A stretch of DNA of 64,000 nt from Candidatus Poribacteria bacterium. GTDB taxonomy: Bacteria; Poribacteria; WGA-4E; JAJDTR01. The stretch spans positions 206,512-270,511 of the forward strand of contig JAPPIK010000011.1 in NCBI GenBank assembly GCA_028820655.1, written 5' to 3'. Every line of letters begins with the position of its first letter. Position 1 is the first letter of the stretch. Both the position numbers and the translations under genes were made by a program. The notes beneath the pieces are model-generated. The model was not told the DNA's origin. It was given only the letters and a program-made list of their open reading frames with translations, and searched no databases. Below, one piece after another: positions 8,002 through 16,376 of the stretch.

Positions 8002-8508
8002 TTAGCTTTGAGCAAATACGTATAAAGCTAATAGGATAGAGAAACAGGTAATTGACAGATAAGCCGATTGTCTTCCGCGTCGGCATAACGCAAAGCGCAT
8101 GAAAAGTTGAAGCAGATAAAGTATCCACACAACACAGGCGCATGAGAGTTGGCGAGACCAATCGCCGCGATGATCGTTGAGCGATAGAAGGACGGTGAGC
8201 ACTGCGAGCGTGGACAGTGAGAGCCCGACTATTACACTCTGGCAGCAGACCCTATCCAACTTCTCGAGCGGTGGTAGGTGGCCGAATATTGCCAGAAAGC
8301 GTTTCCGTTTCAGTTGAATCTCTTGAATTAGGTATGTCACCGAAGCGATGCATGCGCATGCAAAAGCGCCGTTCGCAAGCAGCAGCGTTCTTGAAGATAA
8401 TCTCCAACTGATCGACTGCAAGATGGTCGTGAAAAGAACCAGGGCTCCGATGAAGAATAATGAGGTGAAGCAGACCAGTCTCAAGAAATGAGTTTTGCTA
8501 AATTCCAT
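8002..8508 (-). CDS. Truncated CcsA/HemX-like membrane protein
   Basis: 168 aa, about four or five membrane segments. It resembles the C-terminal half of CcsA/HemX-type cytochrome c assembly and heme-handling proteins: YLIQEIQLKRKR, then LPPLEKLDRVC, a WILYLLQLFMRF segment with Trp at the expected place, and GRQSAYLSITCFSILLALY. Full HemX/CcsA proteins are about 270 aa; the N-terminal half is missing and the His usually found in the LHxR-like position reads LFMR here. Start at 8508 has GAGG upstream. Being part of the heme operon, it may handle heme at the inner membrane, but the known ligands look lost. Confidence 0.65.
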   Translation of the reverse strand: MEFSKTHFLRLVCFTSLFFIGALVLFTTILQSISWRLSSRTLLLANGAFACACIASVTYLIQEIQLKRKRFLAIFGHLPPLEKLDRVCCQSVIVGLSLSTLAVLTVLLSLNDHRGDWSRQLSCACVVWILYLLQLFMRFALCRRGRQSAYLSITCFSILLALYVFAQS

Positions 8509-8579
8509 CTTTGCCTCACAATGTGAATTCATTCACATAAATCAGATGAGAAGGAGTCCGGTAGTAGCCAATAGTCGGT

Positions 8580-10502
8580 CTAGTAGGTTAGAGATAAACC
8601 GCCATAGAACGATCTGCCGGCGAACGTGTAATATGTTGGTATCCTAAAATCAAAGATGTTATCGATGCCGACCGAGGCTCTCAGCCTTTTGAGTATTTGC
8701 TTGGAACCTCGCATGTTCCAAATCCAGTTGCTTGGCGCGTACTCTTCGTCTTCAAGCACGTTGTCGCCATTGTCATAGAATCCCCATTTGCTCGCGTAAC
8801 GCCCGCGCAGATCCAGGTTGAAACCAAATTCCTCGTCTGTGTAAGTTAGTTTGAGGTTTCCGCCGTGTTTTGAACGATTCAGAAGCGTTAAGCCCGTATC
8901 CTCATCCTTCCCGTTGAGATATGCGTATCCGATTGCCGCGGAGAAACCTCCGATGGAGCGTGACGCCAGTTCGATTTCAAAGCCCTCGGTGAAGGCTTTG
9001 CTTACGTTGAAATACTGGAACTTGCTTCCGCCTAGTGCGCTTTTCCCGACACGCTCCGCTTCAATGAGATTTTTCAGATTGTTCCGATACACCTGTAGTC
9101 GCCCTAGTAACGCGGATCGAAACTGGTATTCAAACCCGAGATTCCAACTGTTCGACGACTCCGGTTGAAGGCCTGGATTTCCGTGCACCTGATAGCCGGA
9201 GGTCGGATTGCTGAAATCGAGATAGAGGTCTCTGAAATCGGGGGCACGGAAGCCTTGACCGACCGAGGTGCGCACCGCGAGATTATCGGTCACCCGATAT
9301 AACCCGCTCAGCTTTGGACTGAAGTGCGTGCCAAATTCGGAATGATGATCGAATCGACCGCCGGCGATGAGCGCGAAATTTGGCTTCGGTCGGAATTCGT
9401 TTTGGAAAAACAGGGAGTCGGTCGTAAGATTCTTCTCGCCGCCGGTGATGCGCTGAGATTCGAGATTTTCAAAGATTAACTCCGCACCGACCGTCAGTTG
9501 GTTCTTGGTTCCAAGCGCCGTATCAAACTGCACCTCGCCTTTGATGAGGTCTTGAATTGTGATGTTTGAGGACGCGGTGAGGGAGGTGCCGCGGTCAATC
9601 ACGGTAGACTCGTCGCGGTAGCGTGTGGCGTAGATCTTGCCGACCAATTCTGAATACAAACCGATCTGATATACGGTCCCGACATTTGCGCTAAAGTTGT
9701 CGATGTCGCCAAGACGGTCGAAGACCACATCCCTGTTTTCACTCACGCCTTCCTGCGCTTGAGCGAAATACTGTCCCGAAAATAGGAGTTTCGCATGACG
9801 CGAAAGTTGATATTCCGCTCGGGTGGAATGGGTAAGGTTCCGATATCCATCGATTGTGGTAGAATGGTCTTTTTCGTTTAAGTCTATTGGGTCGCGGCGA
9901 TTCACCGCAAGCGTCGTCAAAACATTGAGTTTTCCGCGATTCATCTCAACCGTGCCACGGCTATCGATTGTGTTGTGTGTCTCGAGGTTGTTCGTGAACC
10001 GAAGCCTGATCGGGGATGAGGCTCGGCGCGTGATGACGTTGATAACACCTCCCATGGCGTCACTGCCGAAGAGTGCGGAAGAAGCGCCTTTGACAATCTC
10101 GATTCGCTGAACGTTTTCGATGGGAATGCGCGCGAGGTCAAGTTTTCCCGCGATTCGACCGACCTGCGGCTCGCCGTCAAGCAAGATCAGAACATAATCG
10201 GAGGCGAGACCTTGTAGTTGAACGCCATCGCCGTGAGCGTCGCGGTGGACGACGATCCCGACGTGATGCTCAAGCGCCTCGCCAATATTCTCCGCGCCCA
10301 TGGCTTCAATCTCGCTTCGTGTGATGACTTCGGTGGCGACCGGGGAGTGCCTCAGCAAACGCTCGGTTTTGGTGCCGGTGATGACAATTTCATCCATCTT
10401 GAAAACGTCAGACTCGGATTTCGTTTCCGGGAAACTCCACCCCACCCCGCAGGCAAGAGCAAACAGGAGTAAAGCACTCAAATTTCGGTGTCGTAGTTGC
10501 AT
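8580..10502 (-). CDS. hmuR: TonB-dependent heme receptor (HmuR-like)
   Basis: 640 aa outer-membrane receptor. Start at 10502, where AAAGGAG is 7 nt upstream and a signal peptide begins (MQLRHRNLSALLLFALACG). A TonB box (DEIVITGTKTE) follows, then the plug domain with LLDGEPQVG and RIEIVKGASSALFGSDAMGGVINVIT cut here into its two recognisable blocks, and a 22-strand-type barrel ending in an aromatic residue. The heme-receptor FRAP motif (GFRAPDFRDLY, about residue 417) and an NPxL box (HGNPGL) with a His just before it are present, as in HmuR. A Fur-type palindrome lies about 195 bp upstream. It takes up heme, perhaps delivered by HmuY. Confidence 0.9.
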   Translation of the reverse strand: MQLRHRNLSALLLFALACGVGWSFPETKSESDVFKMDEIVITGTKTERLLRHSPVATEVITRSEIEAMGAENIGEALEHHVGIVVHRDAHGDGVQLQGLASDYVLILLDGEPQVGRIAGKLDLARIPIENVQRIEIVKGASSALFGSDAMGGVINVITRRASSPIRLRFTNNLETHNTIDSRGTVEMNRGKLNVLTTLAVNRRDPIDLNEKDHSTTIDGYRNLTHSTRAEYQLSRHAKLLFSGQYFAQAQEGVSENRDVVFDRLGDIDNFSANVGTVYQIGLYSELVGKIYATRYRDESTVIDRGTSLTASSNITIQDLIKGEVQFDTALGTKNQLTVGAELIFENLESQRITGGEKNLTTDSLFFQNEFRPKPNFALIAGGRFDHHSEFGTHFSPKLSGLYRVTDNLAVRTSVGQGFRAPDFRDLYLDFSNPTSGYQVHGNPGLQPESSNSWNLGFEYQFRSALLGRLQVYRNNLKNLIEAERVGKSALGGSKFQYFNVSKAFTEGFEIELASRSIGGFSAAIGYAYLNGKDEDTGLTLLNRSKHGGNLKLTYTDEEFGFNLDLRGRYASKWGFYDNGDNVLEDEEYAPSNWIWNMRGSKQILKRLRASVGIDNIFDFRIPTYYTFAGRSFYGGLSLTY

Positions 10503-10695
10503 CGATTGACTCCTTTCGGCGCGATTGCCTTGACAATCGCGGTGCGATTCACATATCTTAATAGGAACAGAAAAGGCGATGGGCACACAAAGGCCCCCTT
10601 GATTTGCAGATAGAGAATTGGGATATAGCTAACAATTGGCCGTTGGGAGCTGTCCCTTTTCCTATCGTTCGTCTTTTCTGTTAATAGTCAGTTTA

Positions 10696-10716
10696 TGAAT
10701 ATGAGTCTCAGTCTCA
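10696..10716 (-). promoter_or_regulatory. Fur-type palindrome upstream of the heme receptor
   Basis: This 21-bp site matches 17 of 21 positions of the perfect palindrome found at 11122-11142 and keeps its central ATGAGTCTCA unchanged. It lies between the oxygenase and receptor genes, both read leftward, about 195 bp before the receptor start, so it can control the receptor operon. Confidence 0.65.
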
Positions 10717-10748
10717 ATAACAACGCGCAACGTTAATTTGGCGCTGCG

Positions 10749-11105
10749 TTAATGCACGTTGAACGGGCCGCCGCTCGGTTCCTCCTTGAGATCGGGACGA
10801 GTCGAGTCCAAGAAGACTTCGTGAAGTTCAAGCTTGTTCGATCCGGTGAATGCTTCTTTGGGGAGCGTTCCGGATTGTGCGTGACCCTTTTGGAATTCGT
10901 CGGATTCTACCCAGTTTTCGAAATCTTTGCGCGATTCCCAGAGCGTAAATACGATGTAGGGATCGCCATCGTTGACCGGACGCAGCACTTGGTTAGAAAC
11001 GAAACCCGGCATTCCGTCAACGAGCCGAGCACGGTTGCGAAATCGCTCCTCGAAGGTTTCGGCATATTCCGGGTTAACATAGATACGGTTTGCAACGGTA
11101 ATCAT
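10749..11105 (-). CDS. IsdG-type heme-degrading monooxygenase
   Basis: 118 aa ferredoxin-like alpha/beta protein of the ABM superfamily. The three residues needed for heme cleavage in IsdG/IsdI are in register: Asn6 (VANR), Trp65 (NWVES) and His75 (FQKGHAQ), with the W-to-H spacing of ten residues seen in IsdG (W67/H77). It would open the heme ring in the cytoplasm and release iron. A perfect Fur-type palindrome ends 15 bp before the start. The C-terminus has a 15-residue Pro/Gly-rich extension. Other ABM enzymes share the fold, but the triad and location favour heme. Confidence 0.85.
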   Translation of the reverse strand: MITVANRIYVNPEYAETFEERFRNRARLVDGMPGFVSNQVLRPVNDGDPYIVFTLWESRKDFENWVESDEFQKGHAQSGTLPKEAFTGSNKLELHEVFLDSTRPDLKEEPSGGPFNVH

Positions 11106-11120
11106 TGAACCCTCTCTTAG

Positions 11121-11143
11121 ATGATAATGAGTCTCATTATCAT
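11121..11143 (-). promoter_or_regulatory. Perfect Fur-type operator
   Basis: A perfect 23-bp inverted repeat with half-sites ATGATAATGAG and CTCATTATCAT around one central base. It matches 16 of 19 positions of the Fur consensus and sits 15 bp upstream of the heme oxygenase start, where it would cover the promoter -10 region (GATAAT on the minus strand, with a weak TTTATT 17 bp before it). Confidence 0.85.
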
Positions 11144-11442
11144 GAATGGATTGCGAAAAATAAACCGATTGTAATCAAGATATGCCAACGTCAAATCTCT
11201 TTCGGTGGATACAGAAAACGAACACCGACAGATTCATAATATCACAATTTCCAGGTCTTATGCAAGAAAAACAAACAATAAAGAAGAAGGGTACTGGAAG
11301 CAGGGAAGAAAGGAAGGTTGGAAGATTCTGTCCACACCGTCTTTGAAAGTAAAGTTTGTTCTCTATACTCAAATAAAACCCCTGTTCTGGAGTGTTCGGC
11401 AACAGCAATACTCAAAGAGGAAAAGTCGAGTACAACAACACG
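11144..11442. other. Intergenic, purine-rich stretch
   Basis: Between the Fur box and the end of the PorV-like gene there is only AT-rich and purine-rich sequence (about 11265-11330). Reading frames here have no recognisable domain. No promoter or terminator is clear. Confidence 0.5.
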
Positions 11443-12525
11443 CTAGAACTTCAACCCCAGGCTGACGCGATGCGCTTGTTGCAGATGTCCAAAGTCCGCG
11501 AAGGCATAGTCAAGCGAGAGCGCCGTCGACGAAACGCTGGTATTGACTCCGAATCCGAGCGTAATCCCTTCTTCGTCTTTCGCCGATTCCGGACCCAAAC
11601 GCAGCTTGTAGCCGCCTCGAACCGACGCCGTATTTTTGAACCAATACTCTAGCCCGACGTGAAGGCGTTCGCTATTGTCGGTGGGATGATTGCCGTCTAT
11701 GGCAACGGTGAGGAGGTTGTTCGCGTCGTCAACGAGATCGTATGCGATTCCAAGGCGAAAATTTGATGGTAATGGGAATTCCACAGTATCCAACTCTGCC
11801 TTGCGAGTAGGATTTGTTGTATCCGGGAAGGGGCGGTAGTCGGCGGTTCGGGGGTCTCCCGCCTCTTCCGCCCCCGCTTGAAGATCCGGTCCGCCGAACC
11901 TCATCTCAGGTCCGAAATTGGAGTAACACATCCCAATCCGCAAACTGTTCCAACCGGTGTGATACAGGGTGCCGATATCAACCGCCATTCCGTTGGCGCT
12001 TTCTCGATGAATCTGCTGCTGAATGAATTTGGCATTGACGCCGAAGGAGAGTTTGACGCCGGATTCTTTCTCGTAAAGTTGCCTAGAGTACGCCAATGAG
12101 ACAGCCGCGTCCCATGCGGAGAACCATAGACCGGTGCCATCCGGTTTTGCCAGCGTCGTGATTTCCATATCGGGAACCGAGAGGTAGGTCACGCTTGCTC
12201 CGAGTGTGCCGACTTTTTCGACCGGCGTGGCGAAGGCAAGGAAATTGTATCGCGTATCGGCGAGCCAAACGGTATGCGTACCGGAAAGGCTGGTTGCGGC
12301 GATCTGGCTTAAACCTGCGGGATTCCAATAGATGGCGGTGACATCGTCGGCGATCGCTCCAAAGGCGCCTCCCAAACTGTCGACGCGGGCGCCGGGACCG
12401 ATTTTCAGGAACTGGGCGCCGCTTGTTCCCACGTTCGTCACGGCATCGCCGTGTGGTGAGTACAGAAAAATTGCCGTGAATAGGAGTGTGCAGAGCGTCT
12501 TATCGTGTCTTAGATTCATTCCCAT
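11443..12525 (-). CDS. PorV/PorQ-family outer-membrane barrel protein
   Basis: 360 aa. Signal peptide up to about residue 28, then the family opening GTSGAQFLKIGPGARVDSLG and ADDVTAIYWNPAGLSQ, which define the PorV/PorQ group within the FadL-like barrels. The C-terminus (YAFADFGHLQQAHRVSLGLKF) ends as a barrel strand. PorV is the type IX secretion component that binds cargo C-terminal domains on the surface. The gene directly upstream encodes a large exported protein with a C-terminal sorting-like domain, which fits that role, although other secretion genes are not in this window. Two Mets open the frame; the first is used. Confidence 0.85.
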   Translation of the reverse strand: MGMNLRHDKTLCTLLFTAIFLYSPHGDAVTNVGTSGAQFLKIGPGARVDSLGGAFGAIADDVTAIYWNPAGLSQIAATSLSGTHTVWLADTRYNFLAFATPVEKVGTLGASVTYLSVPDMEITTLAKPDGTGLWFSAWDAAVSLAYSRQLYEKESGVKLSFGVNAKFIQQQIHRESANGMAVDIGTLYHTGWNSLRIGMCYSNFGPEMRFGGPDLQAGAEEAGDPRTADYRPFPDTTNPTRKAELDTVEFPLPSNFRLGIAYDLVDDANNLLTVAIDGNHPTDNSERLHVGLEYWFKNTASVRGGYKLRLGPESAKDEEGITLGFGVNTSVSSTALSLDYAFADFGHLQQAHRVSLGLKF

Positions 12526-12554
12526 AAGTGAGGATTAATTTTTTATCTCGCGTT

Positions 12555-12594
12555 CGAGTTGTGCAAGAAACCGAGTGTTTTCTTGCACAACTCG
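12555..12594 (-). terminator. Strong hairpin between the large exported protein gene and the PorV-like gene
   Basis: Perfect 16-bp stem (12555-12570 with 12579-12594), loop of 8. It overlaps an alternative shorter pairing built on AGAAACCGAG/CTCGGTTTCT, the same module seen at 46966 and 47052. No long T-run follows, so it may be a repeat element or an attenuating structure rather than a simple terminator. Confidence 0.55.
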
Positions 12595-12641
12595 GTTTCT
12601 CAAAGTCACTTTGCACTTTCTTTTGACATAAGCCGCAAGGT

Positions 12642-15600
12642 TTATCGAATAATCGCAAACCGGCTAATTTTGTTCCCGATGACCGCATTCGATTCATCAC
12701 GCGCCTCAACGTGGTAAATGTAGACGCCGCTGGCAAGCGCTTGATTGTTGTAACTGAGAAGGTCGAAGGATTCGGTGCCGCCCTTGTCACCCTGTGCCAA
12801 CCGCTCCTCCGCGTCGTAAGGTGAGGTGTGTTCGTGTTCAATCTCCCGCACCAACTCGCCAGCCAAGGTATAGATTCGCACCGTGCATCTCGGCGGAAGG
12901 TGGGTAAAGAAGATTTTATCCGTTCCTTCAGAAATTACAGCCCTGTTCGTAACGAAGTAAGGATTAGGAACAACCCGGATTCTATCCAGATCAGCACTGA
13001 TATCGTCGGCGATGAGCGTCTCGCCGCCGGTATTGAGCAGCAATTCGTCGCCATCCTGAGGGGCGCCAATCCCGCCCATTTTAACGGTGAATACGTCTCC
13101 GGCGGATAGTTCACCGTTGGGATCTCTGATATAAACGTAAGCACCTCTTATGAAGATCCGAAAGAAGCCGGGCGTATCAGCCGGAATGTATTCGTCAAGC
13201 CAGCCCGAGCCCGTCAGAATGCAGTACCCATCCGCACGCTCGGGGTTGAATTGAATTTCCTCGCCGGTATCTTCATCCTTCACTTTAACATGTGTATCGT
13301 CAACGAAGGTTATCGAGTAGGTATGCGGGCGGTAGTAGGTTGCCCACCAGATGTTCGTCCATGTGTTCTCGCCGACGCCGGGGGATTGGATGTCTACATT
13401 CCAACCTGTCACCGTGCCCTTGGTCAACTTTACACTTTCGATTGGGTTTTCGTTCGGATGCCCGTAGGTCACGTCAACCCCTTTTATCCTCAAGGTGATT
13501 CCATCAAACATGGGAGAAAGTGCTTCAACGGCCGCGATCTGTGTTGGGTCGTACCACCCGAAGGATTGTTTATGTACTACAATTTGATCCGTGGTCATGT
13601 CGATGATTTCATACGCGGGCGGCTGGTAGCCGGGGCCCGTGATATACGCACCTGCATCCGTCGGTTTGGCGCCGTACCAAACAATCTTATATTGATGCCC
13701 GGTGACATTCTTGGGGGCGATAATCATCGGCTCGACGGTGATGCTTCCGGTGCGCATAAAAGCGTTGTCCGCAAACTCGGCAGAAGCGTCGCGATACCCT
13801 GCAGGGTTTGGGCGCGGCGTCACGTGAACCATCGTCTCAATCTGGCTGCTCTCCATCGCGATAAGCCCGGTTTTGGGATTGCCGGTGTCGTATGAAGTGA
13901 CGGCGTAGGTGTATTGAATCCCGTTGGTCAATCCGTCATCCGTGTAGAAGGTCTTTATGCCTGCGTCTTCGCCGAGTGCCTGTGAAGGAGTGGAAACGAT
14001 TCGGAAAATGTCACCGGCAACAGGAGGACCCGAGGGACCATCCGAAATCTGCACATACAACCCGCCAAAGTAGATAAGCGCCCCGGAACGATACTCGCCG
14101 TCGGGATAAACTTCGCCAGTGTTGGGATTCATAACGACGTACCCGCCCCCATCGGCCGGGAATTGGGGGTTGTGCGCCATGACTTCCCACAAGGTTGTAT
14201 TGATTATCTCATAGGTAGTGCTGGAATTGAACTTAATGACGTAGACGGCATTTTTGAAGAAGTCGGAAAAGAATGGTTCGTCGCCTATGGCGGCGATGGT
14301 GGCGTCCGACTGTTTCCCCACGTGCGCTACGGTGAGAAAATTACCGGTCGCACTGGGTTTGTCAAACTCCGCCAGCATGACCCAGTCCTGTACCGGATCG
14401 CCGGTAGATTCATCGTACGAAGTATCTCGTCGGTAAACTCTGTATCCTTCGAATACCTTCTCCGGGTCGGTAATGTCGATATACTCTTCGATACTTTTTT
14501 CTACTCCTTCATGAACCCAACCCCCGGCACTTTCCCAGACGAGTGTCACCTGTCCGTTGGCGGGATACGCCGTCACTTTCGGCGACGGCGGCGGGGCTGG
14601 TGCGATATAGTCATCATCATACAGCTTCTGCGCCCAGTCCGATGATGCTTGCAGGCCCTCAAGCCCCTCGCCGATGGCGACCGCCGTGATGACGTTGAAA
14701 ACCTGCCCCGGCGCAAGCGATTCTATGGGGCCATAGGACTGAATGAAGCGCTGGTCGTCGTAGTTTGCAGGAAGAGGATCAACACCGGGGACACTGATTA
14801 GTGCGTACATTTCGGCGGCGGTCGATGGATCGGTCGAAATTGTAATCCGTTTGTGCGCTGCGAACGGAATTTTGGCGTTGGCGTCCTGCGCGTTATCGCC
14901 AATATAGGCGTTCAAGACACGTAAGCCGATGAAGCCGGTCGACGAGGCGTTAGAATACCCGTAAGAGAGGTAGCGGTTCGGGTGGGCGTCGGGATTGAGG
15001 GCATCCGGCGTTTCGTCCAGCGCAACAAAATCATCGGCGGAGTAGTTCGCCGTGCCGGTTTCACTGCTGGAAACATCCACATCGTATCGAAACGCCATGA
15101 AGACGTCTTCCAATGTGTCCTGACCAACATTGGTGACCTTGTATTCCAAGATGAAGAAATCGTAGAGCGGCGCGTAACTCCACTGGAATCCGTTGACCTC
15201 GATATCTAACCCGAGGATTAACTCTTGGTTTGCTTCCGGGTTGGTGTCGGTGCATTTGAACCAGATGGATTGACCTGTAGGAGTTCCTTTTGTCGTCATC
15301 CCCGGTTTGTTAGAAATGACCTCCGGCGAATCGTCGGTGGGCCAGATTTCGGACTGCCGCCCATCGGAGTAAGACACGCCAACCTCTCCACCCTTCTTGG
15401 CGCCGATCCAGATGTCTCCCTCGTAGATGTAGGAGTCGTTTGTCCCGGCGGGCCACCATCCGGAGGGGTTTTGGGTCGGGCTGGTCGGATAGCCGACAAC
15501 TGCGGTATTGTAGACGGCCGAGGATAGATTGCCGACATCTAGTGCCTTCCAATCGACACCGCCCATTGCAGGGAAGGTGGCTATGATAAAAAGTGCGGCT

Positions 15601-15656
15601 ACCAGCAGCCCCAGTCGGGGGAGGCTTGGATATCTATGAGTATTCTCAAGTTTCAT
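12642..15656 (-). CDS. Large exported protein with FN3-like and C-terminal sorting-like domains
   Basis: 1004 aa from the ATG at 15656, where a signal peptide begins (LGLLVAALFIIATFPAMG); 21 further in-frame codons upstream are ignored. A fibronectin type III-like region starts near residue 365 (KVTAYPANGQVTLVWES, then FEGYRVYRRDTSYD). The last 100 residues start with RIRVVPNPYF and show TVRIYTLAGELVREIEHEH and ALASGVYIYHVEARD, the pattern of FlgD-like/type IX-type sorting domains. Likely a secreted or surface-attached protein, possibly cargo of the PorV-like protein encoded 116 bp downstream. No catalytic site was recognised. Confidence 0.8.
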   Translation of the reverse strand: MKLENTHRYPSLPRLGLLVAALFIIATFPAMGGVDWKALDVGNLSSAVYNTAVVGYPTSPTQNPSGWWPAGTNDSYIYEGDIWIGAKKGGEVGVSYSDGRQSEIWPTDDSPEVISNKPGMTTKGTPTGQSIWFKCTDTNPEANQELILGLDIEVNGFQWSYAPLYDFFILEYKVTNVGQDTLEDVFMAFRYDVDVSSSETGTANYSADDFVALDETPDALNPDAHPNRYLSYGYSNASSTGFIGLRVLNAYIGDNAQDANAKIPFAAHKRITISTDPSTAAEMYALISVPGVDPLPANYDDQRFIQSYGPIESLAPGQVFNVITAVAIGEGLEGLQASSDWAQKLYDDDYIAPAPPPSPKVTAYPANGQVTLVWESAGGWVHEGVEKSIEEYIDITDPEKVFEGYRVYRRDTSYDESTGDPVQDWVMLAEFDKPSATGNFLTVAHVGKQSDATIAAIGDEPFFSDFFKNAVYVIKFNSSTTYEIINTTLWEVMAHNPQFPADGGGYVVMNPNTGEVYPDGEYRSGALIYFGGLYVQISDGPSGPPVAGDIFRIVSTPSQALGEDAGIKTFYTDDGLTNGIQYTYAVTSYDTGNPKTGLIAMESSQIETMVHVTPRPNPAGYRDASAEFADNAFMRTGSITVEPMIIAPKNVTGHQYKIVWYGAKPTDAGAYITGPGYQPPAYEIIDMTTDQIVVHKQSFGWYDPTQIAAVEALSPMFDGITLRIKGVDVTYGHPNENPIESVKLTKGTVTGWNVDIQSPGVGENTWTNIWWATYYRPHTYSITFVDDTHVKVKDEDTGEEIQFNPERADGYCILTGSGWLDEYIPADTPGFFRIFIRGAYVYIRDPNGELSAGDVFTVKMGGIGAPQDGDELLLNTGGETLIADDISADLDRIRVVPNPYFVTNRAVISEGTDKIFFTHLPPRCTVRIYTLAGELVREIEHEHTSPYDAEERLAQGDKGGTESFDLLSYNNQALASGVYIYHVEARDESNAVIGNKISRFAIIR

Positions 15657-15715
15657 AATTCGTCCATATGGGGTCAAGGTTTTTCCGTCGGTGTATGCCA
15701 TTATGATGTTGTTTT

Positions 15716-16114
15716 TCATGCGGTTTGTAACTGATACGGTTGAACCAAAATATCAGCGGAAATACCAAGTCCTTCGTGCAGTTTCCGAATCATATCGAGA
15801 GTCAAAGCACGTTGCCGATTCAAGACTTCTGACACGTAAGATTGGGAGCCCAAGTAGGGTTCAAGTTCTCGACGAGACATACCTTGACTTTCCATGTGGT
15901 GAAGAATAGTCTCAACCGGATCTGCGGGTGGTATGGGATAATGCTGCTGTTCGTACGCATCAACCAAGGTGACCATTACATCAAGCTTATCCCCCTCTGG
16001 CGAACCGTGAGGCGCTTCCCAAAGCCGTTGAATTTCTCTCAACGCAACTTCGTAGTCTGATTCGGTTGTGATTGGGTTAATATCCAAAGTTGTCACATTA
16101 AAATCGCACCGCAT
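15716..16114 (-). CDS. HigA-like HTH antitoxin, orphan
   Basis: 132 aa from the ATG at 16114. N-terminal block ITTESDYEVALREIQRLW, then an HTH of the Cro/C1 type in the C-terminal half (MSRRELEPYLGSQSYVSEVL, with LTLDMIRKLHEGLGISADIL). This is the layout of HigA antitoxins that pair with HigB mRNA interferases. No HigB gene is found on either side. The start overlaps the end of the upstream antitoxin gene by 17 bp, so they may be translated together. Other in-frame Met codons exist (16126, 16225) but extend into sequence unlike the family. Confidence 0.8.
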   Translation of the reverse strand: MRCDFNVTTLDINPITTESDYEVALREIQRLWEAPHGSPEGDKLDVMVTLVDAYEQQHYPIPPADPVETILHHMESQGMSRRELEPYLGSQSYVSEVLNRQRALTLDMIRKLHEGLGISADILVQPYQLQTA

Positions 16115-16331
16115 TGATTTTATCATGTTGTAGGTACGACCATGCGACATCCTCTTCCGGACGCTCCCAGTCTTCAGCGAGCGCGGCTTCGCTGAACAAT
16201 GCAGTTTCGGAAAAATCTGGCTCATCTGTGAGAATCGTCACAACGGCTCGTCGCGGTTCTGACAGTTGGATAGGTTCTAACAATCGCACGTTGCCTCGTT
16301 CATCAATTGTAGCTTCAATGGTTTGTTGCAT
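16098..16331 (-). CDS. Small AbrB/VapB-like antitoxin, orphan
   Basis: 77 aa. IEATIDERGNVRLLEPIQL and ILTDEP are typical of DUF104/AF2212- and VapB-like antitoxins, followed by ALFSEAALAEDWERPEEDVAW, the usual toxin-binding tail. Such genes normally precede a MazF/PemK-type or PIN toxin. Here the last residues run into an unrelated short tail and the HigA-like gene follows instead, so the cognate toxin appears lost. Confidence 0.75.
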   Translation of the reverse strand: MQQTIEATIDERGNVRLLEPIQLSEPRRAVVTILTDEPDFSETALFSEAALAEDWERPEEDVAWSYLQHDKINAVRF

Positions 16332-16376
16332 TGCTGCCCCTTTATCATAAAACCAAGGATCTCTGCTATCAACCTA

